Source: an uncultured Bacteroidota bacterium
GTDB taxonomy: Bacteria > Bacteroidota > Bacteroidia > AKYH767-A > 2013-40CM-41-45
Reading direction: 5' to 3'
Assembly (NCBI GenBank): GCA_937871435.1
Contig: CALMQM010000014.1
Location: forward strand, 1 to 54,721
DNA: 54,721 nucleotides
Numbering within the stretch: position 1 is the first letter of the stretch; each line of letters begins with the position of its first letter. The position numbers and the translations under genes are program-made. Shown here in pieces: positions 27,615-36,404 of this stretch. The notes under the pieces are model-generated. The model did no database searches. It was not told the DNA's origin and saw nothing but the letters and a program-made list of their open reading frames with translations.

Positions 27615-29744
27615 ATGGAACAGTTAACACAAAACCTGAAAGACGGAGAAATGAAAATTCTGGAAGTACCGTTTCCGGCACTTTCATCCGGTTGTATACT
27701 TGTACGCAATCATTTTTCATTGATCTCTGCAGGTACAGAAGGTAAAACAGTGAAGGATGCAAGATTGGGATACATAGGAAAAGCCAGAGCCCGGAAGGAC
27801 GAAGTGAAAAAAGTAATTGATACTGCAAAAACACTGGGCATTCTGAATACATACAGAATGGTGATGAACAAACTGGATGCTCCATCATCATTGGGCTACA
27901 GCTGTGCAGGAGAAGTCATTGCAGTGGCATCTGATGTTTCAGATTTTCGTGTCGGTGATAAAGTAGCATGCGGAGGAAATGGTGCAATACATGCGGAAGT
28001 AGTGGCTGTTCCGGTTAATCTTTGTGTGAAACTTGATCCTGCCGTTCCACTTCAACATGCGGCATTCACTACTCTCGGCGCGATTGCTTTGCAGGGAATT
28101 CGCCAGGCAGATTTACGCCTCGGTGAAAATTGTGTTGTCATCGGTCTTGGGTTACTTGGACAACTGAGTATTCAGATGTTGCAGGCTGCAGGCATCCGGA
28201 CTATAGGCGTGGATATTGATTCGCGCATGGTAAAACTTGCTTCAGAAAATGGTTGTGATCTGGCAATCGAAAGAGGTCGTGCAGATCTTGAACAGCAAAT
28301 CCTGAATTTTACAAATGGAGAAGGCACAGATGCTGTGATTATTGTTGCCGGAACAGATTCAACCGATCCAGTTGATCTTGCCGGGGCACTCTGTCGAAAG
28401 AAAGGAAAAGTGGTCGTAGTAGGCGCAGTGCCTACAGGATTCAAACGACCTAACTATTTTAAAAAGGAACTGGATCTACGTATGTCATGTTCTTATGGTC
28501 CCGGACGTTATGATCCGGAATACGAAGAAAAAGGAATCGATTACCCATACGCGTATGTTCGTTGGACTGAAAACCGGAACATGCAGGCTTTTGTAGAATT
28601 ACTTCGCACAGGGAAGGTCAACTTAAGTCCTTTGTTGACTCATACTTTTCCATTTAAAGATGCTACGAATGCGTATCAACTTGTATTGGATAAACACGAA
28701 CCTTTTATCGGCATAGTGCTCCAATATGATGTAGAGAAGGAATTGCTGAAATCGGTGCGACTCAATGAACACAAACCCAATGCATCTTCTCCCGCGATTG
28801 GTTTGATTGGTGCCGGAGGCTTCGGACAAAATTTTCTCCTTCCTGCAATCAAAGGGAAAGCGCAATTTGTGAGTGTGGCTACAGCTCGACCATACAATGC
28901 AAGAAATATCGCTGATAAATATGGATTTTCATCCTGCACCGGAAATGCGGATGAAGTGATTTCAAATCCTGATGTTAATACAGTTTTTATCGCGACCAGA
29001 CATGATTCTCATGGTGAATATGTCCTCAAATCATTGAAAGAAGGAAAGAATGTATTCGTAGAAAAGCCTCTTTGTCTGCATGAATCAGAATTGGAAGAAA
29101 TTCGCAATGCGTACCAGAATTCCAAAAGTATCCTCATGGTTGGCTTCAACAGGAGGTTTGCTCCTATGATCCGCAAGATCCGCGAACAGTTCAGAGAAGG
29201 AGCGCCTGTGGCAATCAATTATCGGATCAATGCAGGAATTGTTCCTGCGGATCATTGGATTCATGATCCTTCAATAGGTGGCGGAAGAATCATCGGTGAA
29301 GTCTGTCATTTCATTGATTTGTGTATGCATCTCGCTCGAAGTCCTTTGTCTGAATTGTCTGCACACAGAATGGATGATGGTGGAGGATTAATGGATACAG
29401 TCGTTATATCTATGGCATTTCGAAATGGAAGCACAGCCAGCCTTAGTTATTTTTCAAACGGGAACAAACTTGTGTCTAAAGAATACCTGGAAGTATTTGG
29501 TTCAGGAATGACAGCGATTCTGGATGATTTTAAAACACTCACGATTTACGGAAAATCAGCGTCCAAAACATCCGGCAATCAGGATAAAGGTCATCAGTCG
29601 GAAATCGCTGAGTTTCTGCAGGCAATTCAAAATGGTCAACCTTCTCCAATACCGGCTGAAGAGTTATTTCTAATTACACTGGCAACATTCAAAGTGCTCG
29701 AATCGGCAGCTCAAAAAGGAAAAGTAATATCATTTGGCTGGTAG
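27615..29744 (+). CDS. Fused MDR (zinc-type dehydrogenase-like) + Gfo/Idh/MocA oxidoreductase
   Basis: A 709-residue two-domain enzyme. Residues ~1-375 are a medium-chain dehydrogenase-like half with a Rossmann motif GLGLLGQ (about 177) and 'DAVIIVAGTD', 'KGKVVVVGAVP'; the usual GHE zinc motif is not evident. Residues ~390-709 are a Gfo/Idh/MocA half with GLIGAGGFGQN at its start, the signature VEKPLCL (about 482), and 'GFNRRFAP'. Such 'bi-domain' oxidoreductases occur in many surface-polysaccharide clusters; the reaction is not established, but oxidation and reduction at two positions of one sugar or uronic acid is plausible. The two halves are continuous with no frameshift. It abuts the next gene (stop overlaps a possible GTG start at 29744). 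Confidence 0.9.
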   Translation: MEQLTQNLKDGEMKILEVPFPALSSGCILVRNHFSLISAGTEGKTVKDARLGYIGKARARKDEVKKVIDTAKTLGILNTYRMVMNKLDAPSSLGYSCAGEVIAVASDVSDFRVGDKVACGGNGAIHAEVVAVPVNLCVKLDPAVPLQHAAFTTLGAIALQGIRQADLRLGENCVVIGLGLLGQLSIQMLQAAGIRTIGVDIDSRMVKLASENGCDLAIERGRADLEQQILNFTNGEGTDAVIIVAGTDSTDPVDLAGALCRKKGKVVVVGAVPTGFKRPNYFKKELDLRMSCSYGPGRYDPEYEEKGIDYPYAYVRWTENRNMQAFVELLRTGKVNLSPLLTHTFPFKDATNAYQLVLDKHEPFIGIVLQYDVEKELLKSVRLNEHKPNASSPAIGLIGAGGFGQNFLLPAIKGKAQFVSVATARPYNARNIADKYGFSSCTGNADEVISNPDVNTVFIATRHDSHGEYVLKSLKEGKNVFVEKPLCLHESELEEIRNAYQNSKSILMVGFNRRFAPMIRKIREQFREGAPVAINYRINAGIVPADHWIHDPSIGGGRIIGEVCHFIDLCMHLARSPLSELSAHRMDDGGGLMDTVVISMAFRNGSTASLSYFSNGNKLVSKEYLEVFGSGMTAILDDFKTLTIYGKSASKTSGNQDKGHQSEIAEFLQAIQNGQPSPIPAEELFLITLATFKVLESAAQKGKVISFGW

Positions 29745-29749
29745 TGGAG

Positions 29750-30931
29750 ATGAAGCAACAGAAGATATACGATGCAATGATGCGCCTGCAAAACTATGTG
29801 GAGCGAGAAAATTACCGTGGAGCAGACCCGTATGATGCCCTTACTTCTCCTGTCTTTAAATGGCCGGTTCTCAAAGAGAATAAAATGATTCGGTTTGGTG
29901 TTCAACAATTCCTGAAGCGGGTTCCTGTGAATCTTAGACCGGTTTTACGAGTCCCGAAAGGATACAATCCTGTCACACTGGGTCTATGCATACAGGCCTA
30001 TGCGAATCAGATAAAGATTAACCCGGAAATAAAAAAGATCAATACTGAGAAAATCAACCATCTTGTTGATGAATTGGAAAAGATGATTCCTGCCGGATTC
30101 AAAGGATCATGTTGGGGATATGATTTTGACTGGGAAGCACGCTATGCGCGAATTCCAGCGTATCAGCCTACAATAGTTGCCACCGGATTCATCACCAATG
30201 CCTTGTTTATCGCGTGGAAAGTAACGGGAGTGGAACGATTTCTCAAACACTGTATCAGTTCTACAAATTTTATTCTTGAAGACATCAACAGAACCTATGA
30301 CGGTGAAAGAAATTTTTGTTTTTCTTATTCACCTTTTGATAAAGAAATTGTATTCAATGCAAGCATGAAAGGAGCACGTGCTTTGGCTCAGGTGTATTCA
30401 GTTACGCAAAATGATGCCATCAAAGAACTCGCTTCAAAAGCTGTTGCCTTTGTCATGAATTACCAACAGAATAACGGAGCCTGGATTTACTCTATGAGTA
30501 AAGCAGGTACATGGGTCGACAATTATCACACAGGATATATTCTCGATTGTCTGGATGAATATATTCTTTGTACTGGTGATATGAAGTTTTCATCTCACCG
30601 TCAAAAAGGATACACTTTTTACAAAGAAAATTTTTTCGAACAGGACGGAAAACCAAAATTTTATAATACAAAAACATATCCTGTAGATTGCACTGCCGCA
30701 GCGCAATCTATACTCACATTGGTTCGGTTTCGTGATAATGAAACGGCGGTAAGTGTCGCCAACTGGATGATAGATCACATGCAGGCAAAGGATGGTTCGT
30801 TTTATTTCAGGAAATTTAAAACTTATACTATCCGGACATCCTATATGCGTTGGAGCAATGCATGGATGCTTGCGGGACTCAGTACATGTTTAATCAATTT
30901 CAAAGCAGAGGAGGGGATGCGTGATGAATAG
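29750..30931 (+). CDS. Conserved polysaccharide-cluster protein, probable (alpha/alpha)-toroid fold, function unknown
   Basis: A 393-residue protein. ATG at 29750 is used; a GTG at 29744 overlapping the upstream stop is the alternative. The protein is rich in amphipathic helices with aromatic motifs: 'GSCWGYDFDWEARY', 'PTIVATGFITNALFIAWKVTG', 'NGAWIYS', and 'WVDNYHTGYILDCLDEY'. Repeated helix pairs with Trp, Tyr and His in the loops suggest a toroid like those of polysaccharide lyases and C5-epimerases. From memory, relatives are sometimes auto-named delta-aminolevulinic acid dehydratase, but no ALAD active-site motif is visible. Overlap with the deacetylase gene downstream suggests joint action on the glycan or its lipid-linked precursor. 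Confidence 0.65.
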   Translation: MKQQKIYDAMMRLQNYVERENYRGADPYDALTSPVFKWPVLKENKMIRFGVQQFLKRVPVNLRPVLRVPKGYNPVTLGLCIQAYANQIKINPEIKKINTEKINHLVDELEKMIPAGFKGSCWGYDFDWEARYARIPAYQPTIVATGFITNALFIAWKVTGVERFLKHCISSTNFILEDINRTYDGERNFCFSYSPFDKEIVFNASMKGARALAQVYSVTQNDAIKELASKAVAFVMNYQQNNGAWIYSMSKAGTWVDNYHTGYILDCLDEYILCTGDMKFSSHRQKGYTFYKENFFEQDGKPKFYNTKTYPVDCTAAAQSILTLVRFRDNETAVSVANWMIDHMQAKDGSFYFRKFKTYTIRTSYMRWSNAWMLAGLSTCLINFKAEEGMRDE

Positions 30932-31877
30932 AATTTCTAAACCCTATGCTCTCTGGACCAATGATGTGGAGGATCATTCAATTTGGTATAATGCTCTTCG
31001 CTATGAAACCGGAGAACTGGTACTGAAGGAAGGTATGCCGATTCTGCTGGATATTTACAAACGCTTCAATATCCAGAGTACTTTTTATTTCACAGGATAC
31101 ATGGCTGAACATTTCCCTGATGTTGTGCGCATGATTGTCAAAGACGGACATGAAGTGGCTTCTCACGGATATTCGCATGAAGTAGATCAGGCGTTTGATG
31201 TGTTGCCATTTATCAAGCAGGTAGAACATCTGAAAAAGTCGAAACAATTACTGGAAGATGTTTCAGGACAGGAAGTAATTTCCTTCCGTGCTCCTGCATT
31301 GAGGGTAAATTCAGATACACCAAAAGCACTCGCTGAAACAGGATACAGAATAGACAGTTCAATTGCTTCACAGCGATTTGATATGTTCCTCTCATTTGGT
31401 GGCATAAAAAAATTGCGATGGCTTACTGCACCGCGACTGCCGTATTTCACTAAACCGGATAATTTGTTTCGTAAGGGCAATGGTCCTATTCTCGAAGTAC
31501 CCCTTACTGCATTGTTGTTCCCTTATGTCGGTACTACCATGCGTGTGTTTCCGTGGATTACCGGCGTGCAGCGCAGATTGTTGAATGTTGAAAATAAATT
31601 CAACCACAAACCCGTGGTATTCGATATTCATCCGAATGAATTTCTGAATGAAGGAAATGGTGAAAGAACCATTGAGAGAAGAACGAAAAATCCGATTAGC
31701 TATCTTCTCGCAGATGTGTTGCGTGGTAAGTTGAAGGTCAAGAATCTGGGAAAAGCGGCGATACCTTTATACGAAAAGGAAATTCGCTTCTATCAGGATA
31801 AAGGGTATCAATTTACCACAGTAAAGAAATATTGTATAGAAAACGGTTGGTTGCCGGATATCACACCTGAAGGATGA
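30924..31877 (+). CDS. Polysaccharide deacetylase (NodB homology domain, CE4-like)
   Basis: A 317-residue protein. ATG at 30924 is preferred to the GTG at 30921; a purine-rich GAGGAGGGG stretch 8 bases upstream is one of the few Shine-Dalgarno-like sites here. Metal and catalytic motifs are visible: TNDVEDHS (catalytic Asp region, about residues 12-19), SHGYSHE (the H-x3-H metal motif, about 76-82) and SFRAPALRV (the RAP motif). The product removes acetyl groups from N-acetylated sugars, probably cytoplasmic or membrane-side since no signal peptide is seen. It overlaps the genes on both sides (8 and 4 bases). Confidence 0.9.
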   Translation: MNRISKPYALWTNDVEDHSIWYNALRYETGELVLKEGMPILLDIYKRFNIQSTFYFTGYMAEHFPDVVRMIVKDGHEVASHGYSHEVDQAFDVLPFIKQVEHLKKSKQLLEDVSGQEVISFRAPALRVNSDTPKALAETGYRIDSSIASQRFDMFLSFGGIKKLRWLTAPRLPYFTKPDNLFRKGNGPILEVPLTALLFPYVGTTMRVFPWITGVQRRLLNVENKFNHKPVVFDIHPNEFLNEGNGERTIERRTKNPISYLLADVLRGKLKVKNLGKAAIPLYEKEIRFYQDKGYQFTTVKKYCIENGWLPDITPEG

Positions 31878-32674
31878 GAATTTTTATTATCACTATGGAA
31901 GATCCGGTATACACTCTTCCGTTTATCCGAAGAATTATCGATGAACGGAAGAGCGATATTGTTGGATTGGCTGTGAGTAAGGGAGACCGGCTCACAATAG
32001 GAAAAAATAAGTCCAGGGTAGTGTATGTGTTTTCACTTCTCCTCATTATGGGATTGCCCTCTTTTGTGAAGTATGCGATGACAACAGTAGTTTTTAAAGT
32101 GAAGAAAAAATTGTCGAAAAAAATATCTTTCGTTAAGTCACCATCCATTCTGGATTACGCTGCTTCTCGTGGTATAGAGGTGTTTGACATACAGACTCCA
32201 AACAGTCAGTCTTTCCGTGAAAAATTGCGAGCTCTCAAACCCGATGTGATTATTAATCAAAGTCAAAGTATCATAAAAAAAGAATTGCTCGAAATACCAT
32301 CTATAGGGGTTATCAATCGACACAATGCTTTACTTCCCAAAAACAGAGGGAGATTAACTCCTTTTTGGGTTTTGTATAAAGAGGAAAAAGAAACAGGTGT
32401 ATCAATTCATTTTGTCACGGAGGGAATTGATGCAGGCGATATCATTGTGCAGGAGAAATTTCCGGTTTCAAAAAAAGATACTTTCAATTCCATTGTGAAG
32501 AAGAATTATGAAATCGCTCCACTTGCAATGTTGAAAGCATTGATGATCCTTGAATCCGGTACAGGAACATGGATAAAAAATGAAGATGCGGAAGCTACTT
32601 ACAATTCTGTACCGGCTTTCAGGGATGCATGGAAATACAGAATGAACAGAATATTTGGAGGGCGACAAGCATGA
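31874..32674 (+). CDS. Formyltransferase-fold protein (Fmt-like), probable sugar N-formyltransferase
   Basis: A 266-residue protein of the formyl_trans_N family. The catalytic triad region is seen as INRHNALLPKNRG (Asn and His) and TEGIDAGDIIVQE (Asp). The usual tRNA-binding C-terminal domain of Fmt is absent and the N-terminus is atypical, so it is not a tRNA formyltransferase. Related enzymes use formyl-tetrahydrofolate to formylate amino sugars such as perosamine or Qui4N. It lies between two deacetylase-like genes with 4-bp ATGA overlaps on both sides, which fits deacetylation followed by formylation of the same amino group, though this is inference. Confidence 0.85.
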   Translation: MRIFIITMEDPVYTLPFIRRIIDERKSDIVGLAVSKGDRLTIGKNKSRVVYVFSLLLIMGLPSFVKYAMTTVVFKVKKKLSKKISFVKSPSILDYAASRGIEVFDIQTPNSQSFREKLRALKPDVIINQSQSIIKKELLEIPSIGVINRHNALLPKNRGRLTPFWVLYKEEKETGVSIHFVTEGIDAGDIIVQEKFPVSKKDTFNSIVKKNYEIAPLAMLKALMILESGTGTWIKNEDAEATYNSVPAFRDAWKYRMNRIFGGRQA

Positions 32675-33459
32675 GAGATTTTACCTATTCTGTTTACAGA
32701 AAAATGCTGGAAGCCGCTCTTCGTTCAGGCTATCATCTGATATCGTATGAGGATTTTGTGACTGGTAATACAGGAGGGAAAGAAAAGCTCTTTATTCTGC
32801 GTCATGACGCTGACAGGATGCCTCAAAATTCATTGAGAATCGCGCAAATCGAACATGAATTAAACGTACGCGGAACCTTTTATTTTCGTGTCCTCGAAAG
32901 TTATGACCCCGGAGTGATTCGGGAAATCGTAGCATTGGGTCATGAACTGGGTTACCACTATGAAGATGTTACCATTGCCAAAGGAAATCTTGATGAGGCT
33001 TATCAGTTGTTTCAGAAGCACCTTGAAATGTTCCGGCAATTTTATCCTGTAAAAACTATTTGTATGCATGGCAGTCCGATGACTCGTTGGGACAATCGGA
33101 TAATCTGGAACAAATACAATTACCGGAGTCATGGAATTATTGCTGAACCCTATTTTGATACTGATTTCTCGAAATTTCTATACATCACTGATACCGGTCG
33201 TGGATGGAATCATAGTACAGTAAGTGTGAGGGATCATGTTGATTCTCCTTATAACAGACGATTTGATTCTACTCAGGATCTGATTCGTGATTTTGAAGAA
33301 AATAAACTTCCGTCATTGATCATGCAAAACATTCATCCACACAGATGGAATAATAACTGGATGCTCTGGTCAAGAGAACTTATATTTCAGAATATAAAAA
33401 ATGTTGTGAAATATTTTATCTCAAGAAGCAGAACCGGAACAGAAATGCAAGAGTCTTAA
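32671..33459 (+). CDS. Polysaccharide deacetylase-like protein (RHDxD type)
   Basis: A 262-residue protein. The open frame extends to 32629, but the ATG at 32671 is chosen: it gives a 4-bp overlap with the formyltransferase and a natural start (MRDFTYSVYRKMLEAAL). Motifs are LFILRHDADRMP (the D-x-D-like metal site), 'GTFYFRVL' and GHELGYHYEDV (paired His). The family is distant from NodB deacetylases, and the C-terminal region lacks a recognised catalytic base. A sugar deacetylase or hydrolase role is likely. Confidence 0.8.
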   Translation: MRDFTYSVYRKMLEAALRSGYHLISYEDFVTGNTGGKEKLFILRHDADRMPQNSLRIAQIEHELNVRGTFYFRVLESYDPGVIREIVALGHELGYHYEDVTIAKGNLDEAYQLFQKHLEMFRQFYPVKTICMHGSPMTRWDNRIIWNKYNYRSHGIIAEPYFDTDFSKFLYITDTGRGWNHSTVSVRDHVDSPYNRRFDSTQDLIRDFEENKLPSLIMQNIHPHRWNNNWMLWSRELIFQNIKNVVKYFISRSRTGTEMQES

Positions 33460-33507
33460 TATATTGTAAAAGTAAATTTAGTTAGCCCGGTGTGATACAA
33501 TAATACT

Positions 33508-34548
33508 ATGTTGGTAAAGAAAATAAGAATACCAGTTTTACATATACTCCTGATCGGATTTCTTCCCGGATTTCTGAAGAAATTGGTATACCGCATGAAG
33601 GGATACATGATCGGGAAAAATGTTGGATTAAGTCTGGGAAGTGTATTGATTGGCAAAAATGTTCGTATTGCTGATTCTGTAAAAATCGGATTCTTCACGA
33701 TTGTTCGCGGGCGTGAAATTAAGATTGACCGATTTGTGAAAATCGGTTCAATGACTGTGATTGATACAGAACGAATTGAAATCGGTGAAGATGCTCGTAT
33801 CAATGAACAGGTGTATGTCGGCGGAATGAAAACTCCTTCTTCCGCTCTTATTGTGGGCAAGCGCGCGATCATTATGCAACTCACTTATATCAACCCGACT
33901 TTACCTGTGGAAATTGGCGATGATACCGGTATCGGAGGGCATTGTCTCCTGTTTACACATGGTAGCTGGAGTTCTAAACTTGAAGGTTATCCTGTTACAT
34001 TTGCGCCGATTAAGCTTGGCAACAAAGTATGGCTTCCATGGAGAGTGTTTGTGCTACCGGGTGTAACAATTGGTGATGGTTCTGTTATCGGGGCAAATTC
34101 ATTGGTCACAGCCGATATTCCCTCAAACAGCCTGGCTGCAGGATCTCCCGCAAAGATTTTGAAGACAAATTTTCCTACTCCTCCTGATGTGCAGTCGAAA
34201 CGGGATATGGTGGATGGAATTCTTAAAGAGTTTATGGATTACCTCGGGTATTTCGGTTATTCCTGCAGTGTAGAACAGAAGGGTGCCGGCTACAATGCCA
34301 TTCTTAAAGGAGAGAAAAATGGAACGCTGATATACCGTCATGGTGCATTCAGTGATGCAGTACCGCAAGGGGACACCGTTTTGATTTTGTTTAAAGCTAC
34401 AGCAGATGATGTGAGAAGCTTTTACAAACAAGGATATTCAACGGTACTGTCGCTGGACAGTCCCGTACGTGTTGGAAGCAGTGATACGGGCGAAGAAGTT
34501 ATTTCCTTCTTCTCACGTTATGGCGTTCGTTTTGCGAGATTGGATTAA
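33508..34548 (+). CDS. Left-handed beta-helix (hexapeptide) acyltransferase with C-terminal extension
   Basis: A 346-residue protein. A hydrophobic N-terminal segment (about residues 8-25, IPVLHILLIGFLPGFLKKL) may attach it to the membrane. Residues ~30-225 have the hexapeptide pattern of LbH transferases (IGKNV, IGEDARI, IGDDTGIGGHCLLFTHG, PGVTIGDGSVIGANSLVTADIP, AAGSPAKIL), with the catalytic-type histidine in FTHGSW. The final ~110 residues form an extra domain of unknown function, not present in short maltose-acetyltransferase types. It probably O-acetylates or otherwise acylates the glycan. A gap of 48 bases separates it from the deacetylase-like gene and 131 bases from the next gene. 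Confidence 0.87.
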   Translation: MLVKKIRIPVLHILLIGFLPGFLKKLVYRMKGYMIGKNVGLSLGSVLIGKNVRIADSVKIGFFTIVRGREIKIDRFVKIGSMTVIDTERIEIGEDARINEQVYVGGMKTPSSALIVGKRAIIMQLTYINPTLPVEIGDDTGIGGHCLLFTHGSWSSKLEGYPVTFAPIKLGNKVWLPWRVFVLPGVTIGDGSVIGANSLVTADIPSNSLAAGSPAKILKTNFPTPPDVQSKRDMVDGILKEFMDYLGYFGYSCSVEQKGAGYNAILKGEKNGTLIYRHGAFSDAVPQGDTVLILFKATADDVRSFYKQGYSTVLSLDSPVRVGSSDTGEEVISFFSRYGVRFARLD

Positions 34549-34611
34549 TTGAATTTCTATTCATCAATGTCAGTTCATATAGTTCAGACAGAAAAAATTG
34601 AATTCTGTAAA

Positions 34612-34627
34612 ATGAATATTTATTCAT
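34612..34627. promoter_or_regulatory. 16-bp palindrome upstream of the DUF354 gene
   Basis: ATGAATA and TATTCAT are perfect inverted copies separated by TT. The element sits 52 bases before the start codon at 34680, in a 131-bp gap. It may be an operator or simply AT-rich coincidence. Confidence 0.3.
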
Positions 34628-34679
34628 AATAAGAATAAGTGCCTGGGAGTATTCAACTCCTTGTACAACAAGATCAGAT

Positions 34680-35774
34680 ATGGCGGTTGAAGCGTTGTTT
34701 TATTTAGGACATCCGGCCCATTTTCATTTGTTTCGGTTCGCCATCAAAGGCATGAAACCGGAGCAGGTTGTCGTGTGTATTAAATCGAAAGATGTACTGG
34801 AGCAGTTGTTGAAGGAAGCCGGAATTGAGTATATCAATATCGACTCTGCCGGAAAGAAAAAATCCGGGATGCTTTCATTGGCAATGGCGGTAGCTAAAAG
34901 GACGTTTACATTAGCGAAGATTATTCGAAAACACAAGCCGGCACGCCTTATGGGAAGTACGGCTGAATTGTCGGTACTTGGAAAATTTTTCGGTATACCG
35001 TCCTTCATTTTCTTTGAAGACGATCTGCAATACGTTCCTTCTTACGCGAAATTAGTTGGTCCTGCTGCAAGCTATTTGATTTGTCCCGACTGCTGCAGTG
35101 CATGGAAATGGGATCAAAAGAAACTTTCCTACAGCAGTTACCATGAACTCGCTTATTTGCATCCCAATCATTTTACGCCGGATCCTTCCCGTGTTCCCTT
35201 GTTCTCGGATCCCTCGTATAAAAAATTCATTCTTCGTTTTTCTGATTTGGGCGCTTACCATGATGTGGGAATGACAGGGATGACAGATGATGTGGCGATG
35301 AGAATCATTCAACGCCTGGAAAAAGAAGGACGTGTTTTCATCACCTCTGAACGTCCGCTTCCTCCACAATTTGAATCTTACCGGATAAGTATTCGTGCAA
35401 GCGATATTCATCATGCGATGGCTTATGCGGATTTATTCCTGGGCGACAGCCAGACAATGACAGCAGAAGCTGCAGTACTTGGAACTCCGGCATTACGTTA
35501 CAATGATTGGGTAGGAAAGCTGGGTTACCTCGAAGATCTGGAACACAAGTATGGATTGACTTATGGAATTCCAACGGGAAATGTAGAACAGCTTTTCGCT
35601 AAACTGGAAGAATTATTGTCAGTTAAAAATTTGCGCGAGGAATGGCAAAAGAAAAGATCTTTTATGCTGAGTGAAAAATCAGATTTTGAAAAATGCATTT
35701 CCTGGATCTTGAAGTGTGATCCAAAAAACAGAAGTCAGATTGCAGAGATTGCACAAACAGATCGTTTTCATTAA
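34680..35774 (+). CDS. DUF354-family protein, GT-B-like fold
   Basis: A 364-residue protein that begins with the family-typical 'ALFYLGHPAHFHLFRFAIKG'. Further matches are 'MGSTAELSVLGKFFGIPSFIFFEDD', 'FILRFSDLGAYHDVG' and 'AMAYADLFLGDSQTMTAEAAVLGTPALRYNDW'. The last resembles the donor-binding segment of GT-B glycosyltransferases and UDP-GlcNAc epimerases. DUF354 proteins are common in archaeal and bacterial surface-glycan clusters, with no settled activity; a glycosyltransferase role is the leading guess. The short C-terminal tail is polar. It is followed by 630 bases without a gene. Confidence 0.8.
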   Translation: MAVEALFYLGHPAHFHLFRFAIKGMKPEQVVVCIKSKDVLEQLLKEAGIEYINIDSAGKKKSGMLSLAMAVAKRTFTLAKIIRKHKPARLMGSTAELSVLGKFFGIPSFIFFEDDLQYVPSYAKLVGPAASYLICPDCCSAWKWDQKKLSYSSYHELAYLHPNHFTPDPSRVPLFSDPSYKKFILRFSDLGAYHDVGMTGMTDDVAMRIIQRLEKEGRVFITSERPLPPQFESYRISIRASDIHHAMAYADLFLGDSQTMTAEAAVLGTPALRYNDWVGKLGYLEDLEHKYGLTYGIPTGNVEQLFAKLEELLSVKNLREEWQKKRSFMLSEKSDFEKCISWILKCDPKNRSQIAEIAQTDRFH

Positions 35775-36404
35775 GGATACTGTTTCTTTGATCATAGATT
35801 GAAAAACAGATTTGAAAATACTTTTACGATTCAGTTCAATGGAATTTTTTTGATTGAACCCTTAGAATGTAAGAGACAATGGCAATTTTTTTTCCACTCA
35901 CAAATATCTTCTGAAAGCCTTATGAATAGCGGGTTTGCCGCGATATGCCTGAAACAACAATATGTAAGAAAGTGCCGTTTTTAGTCCTTTTTTATTCTTT
36001 TCTTATATAAGAGATTCAATTTAAAGTGCTTTTTTAATCAAAATTCACAGATCCAAAAAAAACCTGTCTTATTCTTTGACAGGGATTATATATTTTTTAG
36101 TTTTACTTTATCAATCAACTCAAGGGACTTAATTTCATCATCAAACACAAACGGAAAAAACAGCGAATTAAAGAGTCAATTTTACTTCCATACCTTTTTT
36201 GTTTTTAGTCTGAAAAACGACTACATCTGTTTTCTGCGAAACTGATAAAAAGGTGCATGTACATTTATCTCATTAACTTTCATTGGCGCATTTTCGCCAT
36301 TGAATAGGGAGTTTTCGCTTGTTTCTGTAAACGTTTCACCGAATTAAGTTTCCTTTCGCCTGCCCCGGGACTAAATTTGTCCTGGTTGAAGAACAATTGC
36401 GAAA
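35775..36404. other. 630-bp AT-rich intergenic region before the sugar transferase gene
   Basis: No credible gene is present; a 61-codon frame at 35799-35984 has no recognisable content. The stretch contains a 12-bp palindrome TCTTATATAAGA (36001-36012), a weak hairpin CCTGTC/GACAGG (36063-36083) followed by a T-rich stretch that could stop transcription from the cluster, and a promoter-like box at 36372-36379. It probably separates two transcription units. Confidence 0.5.
36372..36379 (+). promoter_or_regulatory. Candidate -7 box for the sugar transferase gene
   Basis: TAAATTTG is an exact match to TAnnTTTG, 26 bases before the ATG at 36405, which would give a short leader of roughly 20 nt. 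A TTT triplet but no TTG lies at the expected -33 distance. The box is embedded in a near-palindrome GGACTAAATTTGTCC, which might also bind a repressor. Confidence 0.4.

Noticed and set aside
29750..30931. Delta-aminolevulinic acid dehydratase as the name for this gene
   Set aside because: None of the lysine active-site or metal-binding motifs of that enzyme are visible, and the context is glycan synthesis.
31874..32674. Methionyl-tRNA formyltransferase
   Set aside because: The C-terminal tRNA-binding domain is missing and the gene is embedded in a glycan operon, so a sugar formyltransferase is more likely.
35799..35984. A 61-codon plus-strand frame after the DUF354 gene
   Set aside because: No motif, biased AT-rich composition and no neighbour context; treated as non-coding.
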